A stretch of 64,000 nucleotides of DNA from Karalla daura (Eukaryota; Chordata; Actinopteri; Chaetodontiformes; Leiognathidae), in assembly GCA_029224185.1 (NCBI GenBank), contig CM055196.1, forward strand, positions 9,582,589 to 9,646,588, read 5' to 3'. How positions within the stretch are numbered: position 1 is the first letter of the stretch; every line of letters starts with the position of its first letter. The notes below the pieces were generated by a model. The model saw only the letters and a program-made list of their open reading frames with translations, was not told where the DNA came from and searched no databases. The translations under genes and the position numbers were made by a program. Positions 50,356 through 62,292 of this stretch are shown piece after piece.

Positions 50356-53300
50356 CTCCTGCAAGGCTGCCTGATGATTATGGGTAAGCGTCGGGTGCTG
50401 GAAATGCACAACTCCCTGATATTTCCGTTCAGCGATTTACAGTAAGACAATAAAAACGGCATGTTGTTATGGTCCCAGTCGGGCCGTTTGTTTTCATTTG
50501 GTCCAATTACAGATTTTTTGTGCGCGTGCGTGTGTGCGTGTGCGCGCTACGGCCCACGAAACTGAAAGAAACACGCTGCCGGTGAGAAGCCGCGGAGCTT
50601 TGTCTCACCTGCAATTACGCGTGTTAGCGTTGCAACGGTCTGCGGACAGATTTAACCTGCGGGCTTGAAAAACACCACATTCAACACTTCTTACACCATC
50701 CATGCGGCCCCAGGCGGTGGAATCGATGCGTCTGCACATGAAAGCGGGCCTCTCAAAGCCAGAGAGCGACCCGGACCGGCGTGTTTAGCATCCGCGGATG
50801 CGAGGAGAGGAGAGGCTGCCGGGTTCATAATTAAAAAAGAAAAGAGAAAAGCAAAGCTTCACGGGCCGACGTGTTTTTGAACCGTTTTAATGAAAGCTGG
50901 GCTTTATTTCAAATGTGAGCTGTTAACTCCCACTACAAAAGGACCTGTTGGGACGCCGCAGCTTAACGCAAAATTACTCTTTATAATTAAAACAGGGTGA
51001 ATTAGGAGCTGCCGAAAGCCCTCCTTTGTCAGTTTTTTAGCAGACACTATAATGATTTGGCTTGCAAGGCACTGAAGTTAAATTTAATAAATGAGTGAAT
51101 AAATCTAAATTCAATTTGAGACCTCGGTTGCTCAGACGTAAAATAGTATAAAATGCAGAAAAAAAACAGCACGTCTTGGAAAAAAGCGAAAAGCTTAAGA
51201 GGCTTCGGCGTTATATGGTCATGATGGTAACCCATATGACAGTGATAACCCATATGACAAATACACTGGAGTGCATGCAGTAAGAACATGTCAGCTACTA
51301 CACCTGATCCTATCTGAATGTACAGCCACTGTGCAAAAGGAGGTGAGCTGAGGTTTCATGTAAACCCCCGAGCAGCTCGTTGTGACCGGCGTCCCCATGG
51401 CTGCCTTTTTAATGAGGACTGGGCTTTGTTTTAAGGACTGAGCTGAGCCTCTGCATCTGCTTCTCTGAGCACAATCACGGACCACAGCAACCTGCTCAGC
51501 CAGCCTGCTCAGTCCTACCTACATGTGGATCTCTAACCTCTTTCAGCGGAAAAACAAAGTGGGCAGCCACTGAGACATAACTGGGCTACCTGGACTCTAC
51601 ATCCATCTATCTAAATCTAGTACATGCCTGAGCCTCCCTGCCCTGCTCTGCTCCTTCACTGGTGTGTGTGCGTTTAGTCAGTCGGTCTGCTCACTTTGTC
51701 CTCCGTGCATCTGTATGAAGGTCTACGAGGACAAAACCCGGCCTGTGCTCGTCCCAGAGTAATCACGTCGTGCCTGTTGACTCATCAGAGCTCCTGTAAA
51801 GAGTGAAGTCACCGGGGAACGTTCCCGGTAAACGTGCGGCACTGCTGTAAAAGGGTTAGTCTACCTGCCTGCTGCCACTTTCTCATGGAAATGAGGAGGG
51901 AGAGAATTTTGATAATATGTGGACTCGGGCCGAGACAAAGGCTTTTAATGTTACTCTGTCTGGCTGCCGCTGGTTGGTCGACTTTCAGAACGCTTTTGCC
52001 TGCAAACTGTGCATGTGTGTGCGTGCATGCGTGCGTGCGTGTGCGCCTGTGCGGGAATTCAAAGAAAATACAGGAAATTATTAACAGAGCCAGAGGTAAT
52101 TTGTTTGTTTGACCTTCAGCAAAAGGATTCACCTCAATTATGTGGTCTTCTCTTTGGGGAGCAGTTAAAAGGATGGATTCAAGCCAGGTTAGAAACATTC
52201 CTGCAGCACATTTTCCCCCTCCCCCGGGCGCGCAGGTACACAACGGCAACGCGTGACACCCTGACGAGGCAACGCTCGCCGCTCTCTGACTTGGCTCGGG
52301 AGCCGCTAATCTTTCTATTCTTGTACAAGTTGGAATCAAGGCTTTCGAAAAGCGCCGGGGGCCGCAACTGTAGCTCGCTGGCAAACAGGATTAGGTTGTG
52401 CTTTACGCGGGGAGAAAGAAACAAAAACAGCAAACAGGGTCAACTTATTTAAATATGGATTTTCACTCGAACAAAGCTGAAGGCGACGGCTTTGTTTCGG
52501 CGCGGTCTGTTTGTTGCGTTTCCCTCACGTCAAGTCAGGTTATGTCACGGTTTTATTCACGGACGTCGAGCGCAAAACAAGCGCAGCACAGCATTGCTCC
52601 AGGACGTCTGCAACAAGAGCAACAACAGGATGCACCTTGGTGCAGTGTGTCCTGATGGTGGGCCACAGTCATGTCGCATTACTTAAGTAAACAAAACGGC
52701 AAAAACGTGGGTTTTAGGACTGCGGGCGAGCCGCAAACTTTGCTCATTGGAGATTCAGAATGAGCACAACTCCTCCATCAGGCTGATCGTTTCTAACCGG
52801 AGCTGCGATTATCAGCCACGTTTCTGAGTTGGAGTGAGTGAGTGTGTCACCGGCAGAATGCGGGGGTGAGCGAGCGAGCTGACGCACTGTCGTGTTGGAG
52901 CTGGTCGTTGTCTGGAGGATGCAAGAGGCTTTAGCGTCGCACCAAAGGCGATCACTGCTGCAGGTGGTGGCGAGGTCAGCTGCGCCTTATTGCGCAACAT
53001 CATCGTTACGCGCCATGTTTGGCCGTTGGCCGGTGCATTAGCCTCCCCTCTCCATCACTCTGCCCGTCGCTCCCTCCGAAGCGTGAGAATACGCTGGGCA
53101 GCCATTGACATTCAATTAGAGCCTTAATGTACCTGGCCCACTATGGATTCGTTTCTCAGCTGCAGAAAACAGTCCGCAGATCGCTCCCAACCATTATGGG
53201 ACCCCATCCCCCCCCCACCACCACCCCCACCCCCTCCCACCCCCTGCACAGCACCGCCAGGGAACACTGTGACTTGAGCATGGAGAGTGACAAATGACCT

Positions 53301-54503
53301 AATGGGATATTCTAACTCAGCGCCGAGGAGCAGTAAAGGCCTCCTCTTCAACATTCAAACGAGGGACGAGGGAGGGGGGGGGCGAGGCGGCGTGCACTCA
53401 CGTTAACGTACCGTACGTGTAAACGCATCACGGTGTAAGCGGTCCCACGCTGAGGGCGGTGAAACACAGCTTCGCCTGCCTTTTACCAGCCAACTGTTCA
53501 GGATTCATATACCTCTCAAATACAAAAAAGATGCAAAAAAACGGCATTCCTCCATGATACAAAAAGAACGGTGAGGCAGATCCTCCTCTCTCTCTCCTCT
53601 CGTTTGGAACAAAGCTGAGCACGGCGGGCCCTATTTACCATATTAATTTGTCACTAGCGACTATGCGGCAGGTGCGGCAGCCGTTAGAGAGACAATCCTT
53701 GCAGTGGAAGGTCTTGGATCGAGCTCCCACGTCCGCGAGCGCTCTTCCACAGCGCCGCTGACTGCGCAGGCTATGCACAATCACTCCGGGCCGCGACACA
53801 CACAGGGCGGTCACTTAGGATCACACAGCAGCATGACGGCGCTGCGCTGCCTGCTAAATCATCTGTTATTACTCGTTGACACTTTCACCGGGCTGCGTCT
53901 AGTCAGCGCGCTGGCACCAAAGGTGAGACTTATCAGTCGCCCATCATTGTTTGCTTAGATTCCTCTCAGCGCGCCCACAGGACGCTCCGTTCCGAGACGT
54001 CCTGCTGTCCAGGAGTCTTGTGAACCGTGTGGATTGAGCTTCATCCCTGGCTGCGCTGTTTAAGCCTCAAAAAGACAGCAATTAAAACCTGGAAGCCGTC
54101 ACATTAATGAACTCCACTTTAGATTCATTTTCGTGACTCTCTTCGTAACCGTCCTGTTCAAAACGGGAACATTAATTCAATACGGTTGTTTGATTTGGGC
54201 TGCGTACTTTAGAAATAATAGAATGAATTGTTCTTTTGCACTGAGAGTAATATATCAAAGTGGTAGTTTTAAATCGTTGCTTTTCCACTTCTACTAGAAT
54301 CATATTTTATAAAAACAAAAAACAGAAGCAGCCAAAGCCTGGGAGACTGGAGCGTCGCACTAAATAAATGATGACACTGTCTCACTGGTCGTCTGTGACT
54401 CGTCTGAGCCCGTCTGCGCAGCCAGAGCAACGCGTGACACTGAATCTACAGCAACCCTTTCACAAGAAGAGCTGGGATTGCGAGGGAGGACGGTGCAGCT
54501 CAC

Positions 54504-54794
54504 CTGCACCCTGGGCGGCGGTCCCGGGGCTGCCATGAGGGCCCGGGACAGGCCGGCGGGCCCCGCCGCCTCGGCCTGCTCCAGCATGTTGAGCTGGTTG
54601 GTGATGTTGGCCATCTCCTCCTGCAGGCGCTCCGTCTCCACGCTGATCTCGGCGATCTTCTCGGCGGCGGACGCCGTCAGGAAGGCCTCCTTCAGGTCGA
54701 CCAGGTGGAGGGTCCTCTTCTCCTCCAGACGCACCAGTCTGTGGAGCTCGTCGAACTGCCTGTTCACGTAGGCCTCCAGCTCCGCCGTGGACAT
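54504..54794 (-). CDS. TRIM44-like gene, coiled-coil exon (97 codons)
   Basis: This is the best coding evidence in the window. The minus strand has a pyrimidine-rich acceptor ending CATATCTCAG, 291 nt of open frame starting MSTAELEAYV, and the donor CAG/GTGAGC. Both ends are phase 0, so the initial Met is an internal residue of the spliced protein rather than a start. Residues 9-75 form a strongly amphipathic helix. Residues 24-33 (EEKRTLHLVD) align with EEQKALHLVD of human TRIM44, and the following KEAFLTA/QEAMATA and the heptads after it keep the same spacing. Identity by eye is about a quarter, which fits a paralogue or a fast-evolving orthologue. Residues 76-97 are a Gly/Ala/Pro-rich linker. 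Third positions are strongly G/C, unlike flanking DNA. The likely role is oligomerisation of a B-box/coiled-coil protein. Confidence 0.85.
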
Positions 54795-56861
54795 CTGAGA
54801 TATGTAGATGGGGTGCAGAGACAGAAGAGGAAAGGCGGGTGAAGGCATCGCCTGTGTGAATTCCAGGAGAGGAAGCTGATGAGATGGAGAGATGCAGGGC
54901 TGCCATTTCAAATTAACCCGAACAAACTGCTCCTGCCCGGGTCTGAATCGTGAAACAAGGAGGTAGAGTCAGGTTGTGTTAGCAAAAACGGAGGAGACAT
55001 GGGAGGGCGTGGACCGAACATCCAGACGGCAGACAGAGAGAGGCATATACTGCCTTTTACTTTGGAATGTGAGCATTATTTTAATGAGCCCCCTGGTCTC
55101 CATCATGCGGGAGCTAATTGGTAGCATGAAGAAGATGTCCTGGAGGCGGGCTCCATGCATCCCATCTGTAGATGGAGACCTCAGAGGCTCCTTCCACCAC
55201 GGCGAGCCATCTGTGCAGCTTTCAGGGCGACTGAGCTGCTCACTGAGATACCTTTTTTTTTTTATCCATTTCCTGGCTCCCGCAACAAGGCTCTCTTTAG
55301 CTATGACTCATTATGCTAAAACCCCTCAATAAACATGTGCCCCCTCACCGTCGATCCCTCCGAGGCGGCTCCACCTCCAACAAAGATGCCGTTCTGAGGT
55401 TAAACAGCCCAGAGTCCCTTGTCATGATCTCTGCTCCTGAATATGCAATAATTGCCTCTATCTATGAACGTCAGCCGCATGGTCTCTCCTCTTCCCCGGA
55501 GCAGAACTTCCCGCTCTTCCTTTCCATCTATTTTATCTTGTTTCCCCGAAGCCACCCTCTCTCCAGCGGAGCAAGGAATCATCAGTCTGTACCGAGGCTG
55601 GCAGAGCCGCGGCCCCCAGGGACCCAAAGTTTTATCGTTTATTTGCCATTTCTGCACAAGCAATCAGATCCTCCAAATTGCCCATTAAACCGAGCACAAA
55701 AAAGTAACCATCTTAATTTACTTTGTAAGAGCGGCGGAGGGGGGAAAAAATGCACATCATTCACTCTGAACCAGACGGCCAGATTTAGTCCCCGTCTAAT
55801 TGGAAAGCAAAGACTTGTTTTCTCTTTTCGCCCCTCCAAAAATCGATGCCCCGAATGCACGCCTAACGTTTTAGCAAACGTGGGCTATCACTGCTCGGGC
55901 TAGCATCTCGCTGCATTCCATGCACAGATACTCAAGCCAAATGCATCTGTCCGCCTGTCTGTCAGATCGGAGAGAGCGACGCTCAATGACTCCCCTCCTG
56001 GAATTAGCGCTGTACATTAACGCACAGAGCAATCGGGAGAAAGTGCTCAAACGTAATAAATCCTACCGAATCACAGCACGGGCCGATCTAATCTTCTGGA
56101 AGCCTCATCATTTTCAGCGTGCGCGCTGAGCACTTAAAGAACACATTAACGAATGACAAGGCACTCGCGGGCCCGCTCCATTCTGTGCTGGGGACAGAGA
56201 TACGGCGCAGGCGGGCGCCGCCGCTGATGACTCGGCGCTCCCGACGTCTTCCTCGCCACGGATCTCGACGTTCCCGTCACGTGGCGATCGGCGCGACCAT
56301 TCGGAGGTTTTAAAAGCTTTGACATCTGCCAGGCATCCACATCCGTTACCAGTTAGTTGAATGGAATGCGTCTGTCTGTCGGCGTTCACAGAGACATCCA
56401 TGAATTCATTGACAACCCGCTGCATTAATGATGACTTCACTCGATGGTCCCGTGTCAGCCGTAGCGTCGGCGTGCCGCCATCGGCGTGAGTAATGACACC
56501 CAAGTTTGAGCCGTGGCTTCAGAGCGGCTCCATGGGTCGACGACCGGGAGTGTGCGACCCGGGGAATATGAATGGGTGCATTTTCATTCATTCCTGACCA
56601 GCAGCTTTTGGGCTTTCTGTTGTTAGCGGTTCTAAGACGAGCGAGTGCCTCGAGCGGCGTCGCCTCGTTATATTTCCGGATTCACTGGAAATGATTTCAC
56701 CACCGGAACAGATCAGCGTCCCCGGTGCCGACTTCCCTCGCATGAAACGAGCTTGTTCAGTCGCGCCCCGGGAACGGGTGGTCTGCGCTTTGGCGATGCG
56801 CGAATCAGCGGGCCTGTGTCCTTGAACAAAAGATACTGAGCCGCCATGTTCCATTACATGT

Positions 56862-56862
<1 letters not shown>

Positions 56863-56902
<40 letters not shown>
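56863..56902. repeat. GT microsatellite
   Basis: Perfect (GT)n after TACATGTACGTG. Confidence 0.95.
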
Positions 56903-56903
<1 letters not shown>

Positions 56904-58571
56904 ACGGTTATCTCGCCTGATGAGCAGGTGGCACCGCACGCGCTGCCAGTGCACGAGTGCGTATGTGTGTCGACGGGCTGGCCCGTAAAAGCACTTTGAT
57001 TGCGCTACGTAAATGCTTCCCATTCCCCATTTACAACAGGTTTCGGAGAACGGGATGAGAGCGGTTAGCATAAATCACCAGGAACAATGCAGCCGAGCGG
57101 AGGAGAAAAGGCGTCGTCCGTCACATCCTATCCGTGGCGAAAGTGACGCATTCCATCACTGTGTGTCCCGATGTCCGGGGCCTCGACCCCGGCCTCCTGC
57201 TGTCTTGTTAGGGTTCCCCGTGGCTTTTGTGGCAGATGGGCGCCGTGATCCTGGATCAGTGCTCTTTGTGTTCGTGGAGCAGGAGCCCTCTGCCCTTGGA
57301 CCTTTTGCTCTGCGACAGGGCTCGCAAGGAGGGGGCATTCATGCGCGCTAATCTTCATTTGCATTACCGCAAGCTGAGGCCACGAATGAGGCCTCGGGAG
57401 AGACAGCGGCGCGCCGCTTCCAAGGGCAGAGTCAGAATGAGGACGGGATGGGAAAGGGAAGGCACAGGCAGAGCCGGGACATCTGGCTCGGAGATTAAGA
57501 AAGCTAATTTCCCTCGCCAGCACAAGGTAGGACATTAGGCAAGCAGATTAGGAAAACCAAATTCTCCTTAAGTCATGTGTTCAACGTGCTGCGCATTATC
57601 ACAGAAGAAGTGTCGTTATCTGATGGCAGCGCGAGCTAACGAAGGACTTGAGAGGGCCTTTGAAAAAGCCCAATCTAATGCAGGCTCATCCTCCGTCTGG
57701 CAGGATGGCGAATTTGACGGCAAAGAGGCAAACCGGAACCTTGGTTTCATCACTTCACGAGTGACGCCGCGAAGATATCGTGAGTGGGCTGAAGTGAAAA
57801 TACAAAAGAAATCAATGCGAGGGAAAACGCTTCTCCAGACGAGCAACCAGAACGAGTTGCTTACTAAAATTAGACGAGTTCTCAGACATTCCTCCTCAGA
57901 CTTCCAGTGATTACAGCATTGCGAGACGCTCAAATAGAATTAACTTCACACTGGCGTTCTTGTGTGACTGCTACCGAAAAGAAAAAAAAAAAAAAGGTTG
58001 TGCTACTCGTTAGTGCTGATGAAGGAAAAAACACACAACCAAAGCTCCCGGGAATGGAGAGGTACCTGTGCGCTAAAAACAGACAAAAACAAACACAAAA
58101 AAATCTCTTCACACGCAGACACTTGAGCTGGGCCACCGTTATGAATGCGTAATTATGAAGAGAAAAAGAAAAACCTTTTCATCAATTTTCACGTGTTGGG
58201 GAATAATATAATTGCAGAGGGCGAAGACACCTGGAATTTACTTGTTGTACAACGGTGCAAACAAAACTGTGCACCGCAGTGGTTCTGTCGAAACCTGAGG
58301 CGAGCGGCGAGGGAAAGTGCAAAAGCAGCGCAGACGGACGGAAATATCTTAATCAACTTTGGCCGATAGATTCACGCGGAGCTCGACCGGCTATCTTTCT
58401 CTGAAGCCTGTCACGAGCGGATCGGCGGCGAGCCCGGCCGGTTGTTCCGAGGCCTGTTATGTGTGACGCTCTTTTAAAAAGGCCTAAAATGCATTAAGAG
58501 AACATTAGGAGTAAATGGATGTGAACTGTCCTTGCCCTTGGCAATAATGGCCCCGTTCCAAGTGAATAGTA

Positions 58572-58585
58572 CTCTCTCTCTCTCT

Positions 58586-58627
<42 letters not shown>
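58572..58627. repeat. CT then AC compound microsatellite
   Basis: (CT)n to 58586, then (AC)n to 58627. Confidence 0.95.
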
Positions 58628-58629
<2 letters not shown>

Positions 58630-58786
58630 CGCTTTTATCTCCAACGGGAATTAGTTTCTCACATTCGGTGTCTAAAGAAAAAAACAACACAATGCGGAGA
58701 CGGCTGATGTGAAAAACACCCCGCTCTGCTTCAGAAGTAATATTAAGTGATATAAAGCAGGGAGAGCGCAAAACAGATGGCGAGGA

Positions 58787-58801
58787 GGGGGGGGGGGGGG
58801 G
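58787..58801. repeat. Poly-G tract (15)
   Basis: Uninterrupted G run. Confidence 0.9.
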
Positions 58802-59002
58802 AATGACATAGAAGTCCTTCAGTTTTGTAACAGCCACAGAGTTTCTACATCCGGCGCCTCTTTAGCGGGTTTTAAGAGTGGTAATGTCAGCCAAGCAACT
58901 TTCTGGGGGAACGACACAGAGTAATTCAATTAAAATGCTGGGAGTGGAGATGGAGAGCGAACGACAGCCTTAAAGAGCAAAGGGAGAGGGGGCAGAGTGC
59001 GC

Positions 59003-59023
59003 GGGGGGGGGGGGGGGGGGGGG
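59003..59023. repeat. Poly-G tract (21)
   Basis: Uninterrupted G run in a GA/G-rich neighbourhood (58980-59060). Confidence 0.9.
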
Positions 59024-59403
59024 TGTATATGAGGGGAGGGTGGGGAGGTGGAGCGGGACAAGAAAAAGCAGGATGAATAAACTTAACAGCGGCAGCCAAG
59101 TCTTTTCATGCCTCTCCCGTCTGTTCCTCGGCTCCGGCTCCCTAAGACAGCTTTAATGTGTCTGCCGCTCTTGTAGATTTTATGAGGCAGGAAAAATGGA
59201 TGTAGCCGGCGAACGAGTCCACACACACTTTCACACACACACACATGCTTGCGACTGGGTTGTTGTTGCCCTGCTGCTTCCAGACATCGGACTCCTCTCT
59301 CCACGGGCTGCCCTACGCGACGCCCTGCCTGGCAGCAGAGAGTAAATAAAACATGGCAGGGAGGTGAATGCGCAGGCTGCCTGCCGTCCCCGTTCATCGA
59401 ACA

Positions 59404-59498
59404 TACAGACAGACAGACAGAGAGAGACAGACAGACAGACAGAGAGACAGACAGACAGACAGAGAGACAGACAGAGAGACAGACAGAGAGACAGACAG
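59404..59498. repeat. CAGA/GAGA tetranucleotide array (about 95 bp)
   Basis: Imperfect (CAGA)n mixed with GAGA. The Arg-Gln-Thr-Asp open frame and its Leu-Ser-Val-Cys complement are artefacts. Confidence 0.95.
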
Positions 59499-60739
59499 GC
59501 GTCGGGCCTTCACGCTGCACCTCCGGTGCTCCATTAATATGCGAGCGGCCTCATCCCCATCCTTTCTTTCATTATAGTCCCCCGCGGAGAGGGGAGATAT
59601 GAGCTGGGAGAGATTACCATCCCCAGCACCTGCAGCAAAGCAGCTAATTAAGTGGACAGGATTTAATAAGCAAACAGCCACGGCGGGTTAAATCTCTGCG
59701 TTCACCCTTCGCCTCCGCGTGGACGGCCGCCTCACACCTCCCGCCATGCCGCTTCACCTCCTCCGACTCCCGTCTAGTGCCGCCTCCTTCAGCCTCACGC
59801 GCACACACACACATGCAGGTATCACACATGTGTGAACAACTTTCCCGGCCGGGCGCGGTGACTGCGATCGTCGCCTGTCATGCATAATAAGATGCTGACA
59901 TTTGAGAGGACGCAGCCGACAAATCCCCGTAATGGTCCCCTGCACGCTGCCCCGTGAGCGGGCAGGTAAGTGGGTTTTCTGGGCAACAGCACGGGACTAA
60001 ATGTCCAGGAAGTCCTTGGGGCAGCGTTGACATTTGGGCACGATAATAGGCGTGAACCCGGGCGGAGTCGCCGGGCCGCCGGTGGAAGTGTCGCCCGGTC
60101 GCGGGCCGGTCTGAATCAACCCCCGACATGATGGCGATGTGGGGGTGGGGGAGGGTTGTGGGGGTCGGCTGTTGCGGCTGATATCGAGGGGAAGGCTGCT
60201 GCGCGCGAAATGTACTCGGCACGCGGCGTCTCACATGGCAACGCAGCGATGGTTGAAAGTGGGAGGTGTGTGCGTGTGTGTGTGTGTGGGGGGGGGTGAA
60301 ATAAGGCTGCGGTCATTATTTTCAGTTTGGGACCGTGAGCTGTGCATGGTCGAACACACAGGAGAAAAATCTGCGACTGAGATGGAGTCAAGCGGTGGAT
60401 CCAACCTCTCTTCCCTGTAATTATGTGCAAGACAAGCCAGTGCGGAGGGGCACACTGAGCAAAGTCTGCTTTTCATGTCTGTTGGCTATTGCAGAATTGT
60501 CTTCTTTTCGGCCGCTGATGCAATTCCTCTGTCTAGCTCACGGCTATCACAGAGTCATAATGTTTTAATCTGCCGCTTTTTACATCCAGAGAGGCCACTA
60601 AATATGTAATCCCGGGATCGGATTACACCAATTTCCTTATTTCTTATTCAATATTAGCCATCACGCATATATCTAAAAATATGCATATGCGTTCCAGCTC
60701 TCACAGGGCAACAGTCTAGCAGAGGACGGATAAGCAGTA

Positions 60740-60792
60740 CCATAATGCATGTTTTTGGACTGTGGGAGGAAACTACAGTATAATACCCAGAC

Positions 60793-60795
<3 letters not shown>
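60740..60795 (-). repeat. Dispersed teleost repeat fragment (minus orientation)
   Basis: ATAATGCATGTTTTTGGAC followed by TGTGGGAGGAAAC is the best-preserved core of the family seen at 3.8, 11.6 and 34 kb. The copy then degrades into the CA array that follows. Confidence 0.7.
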
Positions 60796-60841
<46 letters not shown>

Positions 60842-60926
60842 ACGCACACGCACACGCACACGCACACGCACACGCACACGCACACGCACACGCACACGCA
60901 CACGTACACGTACACGTACACGTACA
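60796..60926. repeat. Ordered CA / CACACG / CACGTA compound array (131 bp)
   Basis: (AC)n to about 60830, then about a dozen copies of the 6-bp unit CGCACA, then four CGTACA units. Each zone is a near-perfect variant of the last, a stepwise mutation-and-expansion pattern. Strong Z-DNA potential. Confidence 0.95.
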
Positions 60927-61659
60927 CTCATTCACTATGTGAATCCACACACTAAGCACAAAGTTGAAGGCCATTTTTTCCATGTGGTGACATGAAGTTC
61001 ATTCAGGGTTTAAAGACAGCTGGAGGCTACTCCTCTCTTATACATGAATGTCTTAATCACAGCCACTTTATACCTCTGATGTAGCTTAAGAGCGCAGGCT
61101 CAAAAAACTATCAGCTGAAGCCTGAAAATAACATGACCGAGTCAATACCCAAGGATATCAAATGACATCCGCATAAAACAACAAAAACAAAACAAACAGT
61201 CCAGATCTGTGAATGGAGCGGTGTGATAAATGTATGGACTGAAATAATTGTCTCCCATGTTTACTATCCTAGGCTTTTATGACATAATCTCTTTCTAATC
61301 CCTCTTTATCTCGTTCTAGACTGCTGTGTCTCGGCTGCTGCAGAGTCTATGCCGCTGCAGTGCTTACTGCTGTACCCACTGAATTAGAAATGAGTAATGG
61401 CTCATTTTTTCAACTCCGTTATGGAGGCCCAATGGCGTGAAACACACGTTAAAGCTAGCGGTTCCGTTTTGTTTCGTCCCCCTCCGAACCGAGCACGCCA
61501 GACTCCTGAGAAACTGCATTGGTAGACATTGGTATGGACCAGGCCTTGATGAAATACTCATATCGCTGCAGTGAATCACGAGTGAGAAAATAATAAATAA
61601 ACAACATCCCTCGCCTCCAGACCAGATCGTGATCAGAACTAGTTGCTATAAAAGTTACC

Positions 61660-61850
61660 GAGCGGGGCAACTGAAATATATAATTGCATTTTTAAATATA
61701 AAAAGTGTTAATTTGACAGGCTGACTCAGACGGCTCGGCCTAATTACGTAAGAGATAAGACTGAAATTAGACTCATAGTCCCCTTGGAGGCAGCCTCAGA
61801 ATCTATAGCAACAAACCTTGAAGGAACTGGTTTATGTTTTATCATTGTGG
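61660..61850. promoter_or_regulatory. Enhancer-like conserved-element candidate near the 78-nt exon
   Basis: TATATAATTGCATTTTTAAA, AGTGTTAATTTGACAGG (homeodomain core beside a TGACAG MEIS/TGIF-like site), GGCCTAATTACG and GAAATTAGACTC within 190 bp. Confidence 0.35.
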
Positions 61851-61890
61851 ATCGTTGAACGAAGCTGAAACTAAATAAAGAGTGAAGGTG

Positions 61891-61909
61891 CTTTCACACA
61901 TTGTGAAAG
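61891..61909. repeat. Small perfect hairpin (8-bp stem)
   Basis: CTTTCACA - CAT - TGTGAAAG. Confidence 0.7.
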
Positions 61910-62214
61910 TCAGACTTTCATGTTGTGCGTGAACTGCAGCAACTGCAATCTGAAAGCGACTGTAAATGGCACGTCACAACGGCACAATGAAAAGCCGTGC
62001 TCGCGCTGTCACTCCATGTAAGGAGGTCATATCCGCTCCTTATTACTGCGGAGAAATTCTCATTCCGCGTGGTACGGGCGGGCTGGAGCCCATTACCAAA
62101 TGAGAGTGGGTTGAGCGCAAAGCTTGTGGGAAATGTTTTCTAAAAACGGCCGGCGCTTTGTAACTCGTCCTCCGGCCCGACGCGGTGTGCGCTGCAAGCA
62201 GCGGTTGCTCTCAC

Positions 62215-62292
62215 CTCAGGGTTGGTCCACTTGGTCTTGATCTTCTCGGCCATTTGTTGCGTACAGGCCAGCAGGTCACGGCCGTGTTTGCT
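62215..62292 (-). CDS. TRIM44-like gene, 78-nt internal exon (26 codons)
   Basis: The minus strand shows a pyrimidine-rich acceptor ending CTTGTAG, 26 open codons beginning SKHGRDLLACTQQ and ending KWTNPE, then the donor GTGAGA. Both ends are phase 0. The block matches in length and position the 26-residue segment of human TRIM44 that starts SKDSGGL and lies just before its coiled coil; SK at the start, an amphipathic helix and a Pro near the end are shared. This piece probably begins the helical region after the B-box. TRIM44 itself is a RING-less B-box protein reported to influence ubiquitin-dependent signalling, but no such role can be read from this exon. An acceptor two bases further in is possible but would break the frame. 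Confidence 0.75.

Larger units (their letters stand above)
49305..54503 (-). other. Intron between the coiled-coil exon and the microexon (about 5.2 kb)
   Basis: GT-AG intron with its CT-rich 3' end at 49318-49350. It holds poly-C at 49788-49812, poly-G at 50041-50057 and 50336-50355, a CpG-rich patch at 49.82-50.18 kb, and complex AT-rich sequence at 50.9-51.1 kb. Nothing coding is recognised. Confidence 0.6.
54795..62214 (-). other. Intron between the 78-nt exon and the coiled-coil exon (about 7.4 kb)
   Basis: GT-AG intron. It contains complex AT-core blocks near 55060-55140 and 55415-55480, GT/CA arrays at 56.86, 58.59 and 60.8 kb, poly-G runs at 58.79 and 59.0 kb, a CAGA array at 59.4 kb and a repeat relic at 60.74 kb. 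A 111-codon plus-strand frame at 57575-57910 has no recognisable domain and no splice support. Confidence 0.6.

Noticed and set aside
57575..57910. 111-codon plus-strand frame with balanced composition
   Set aside because: It looks protein-like, but no motif is recognised and no acceptor or donor supports it; it lies inside an intron of the minus-strand gene.
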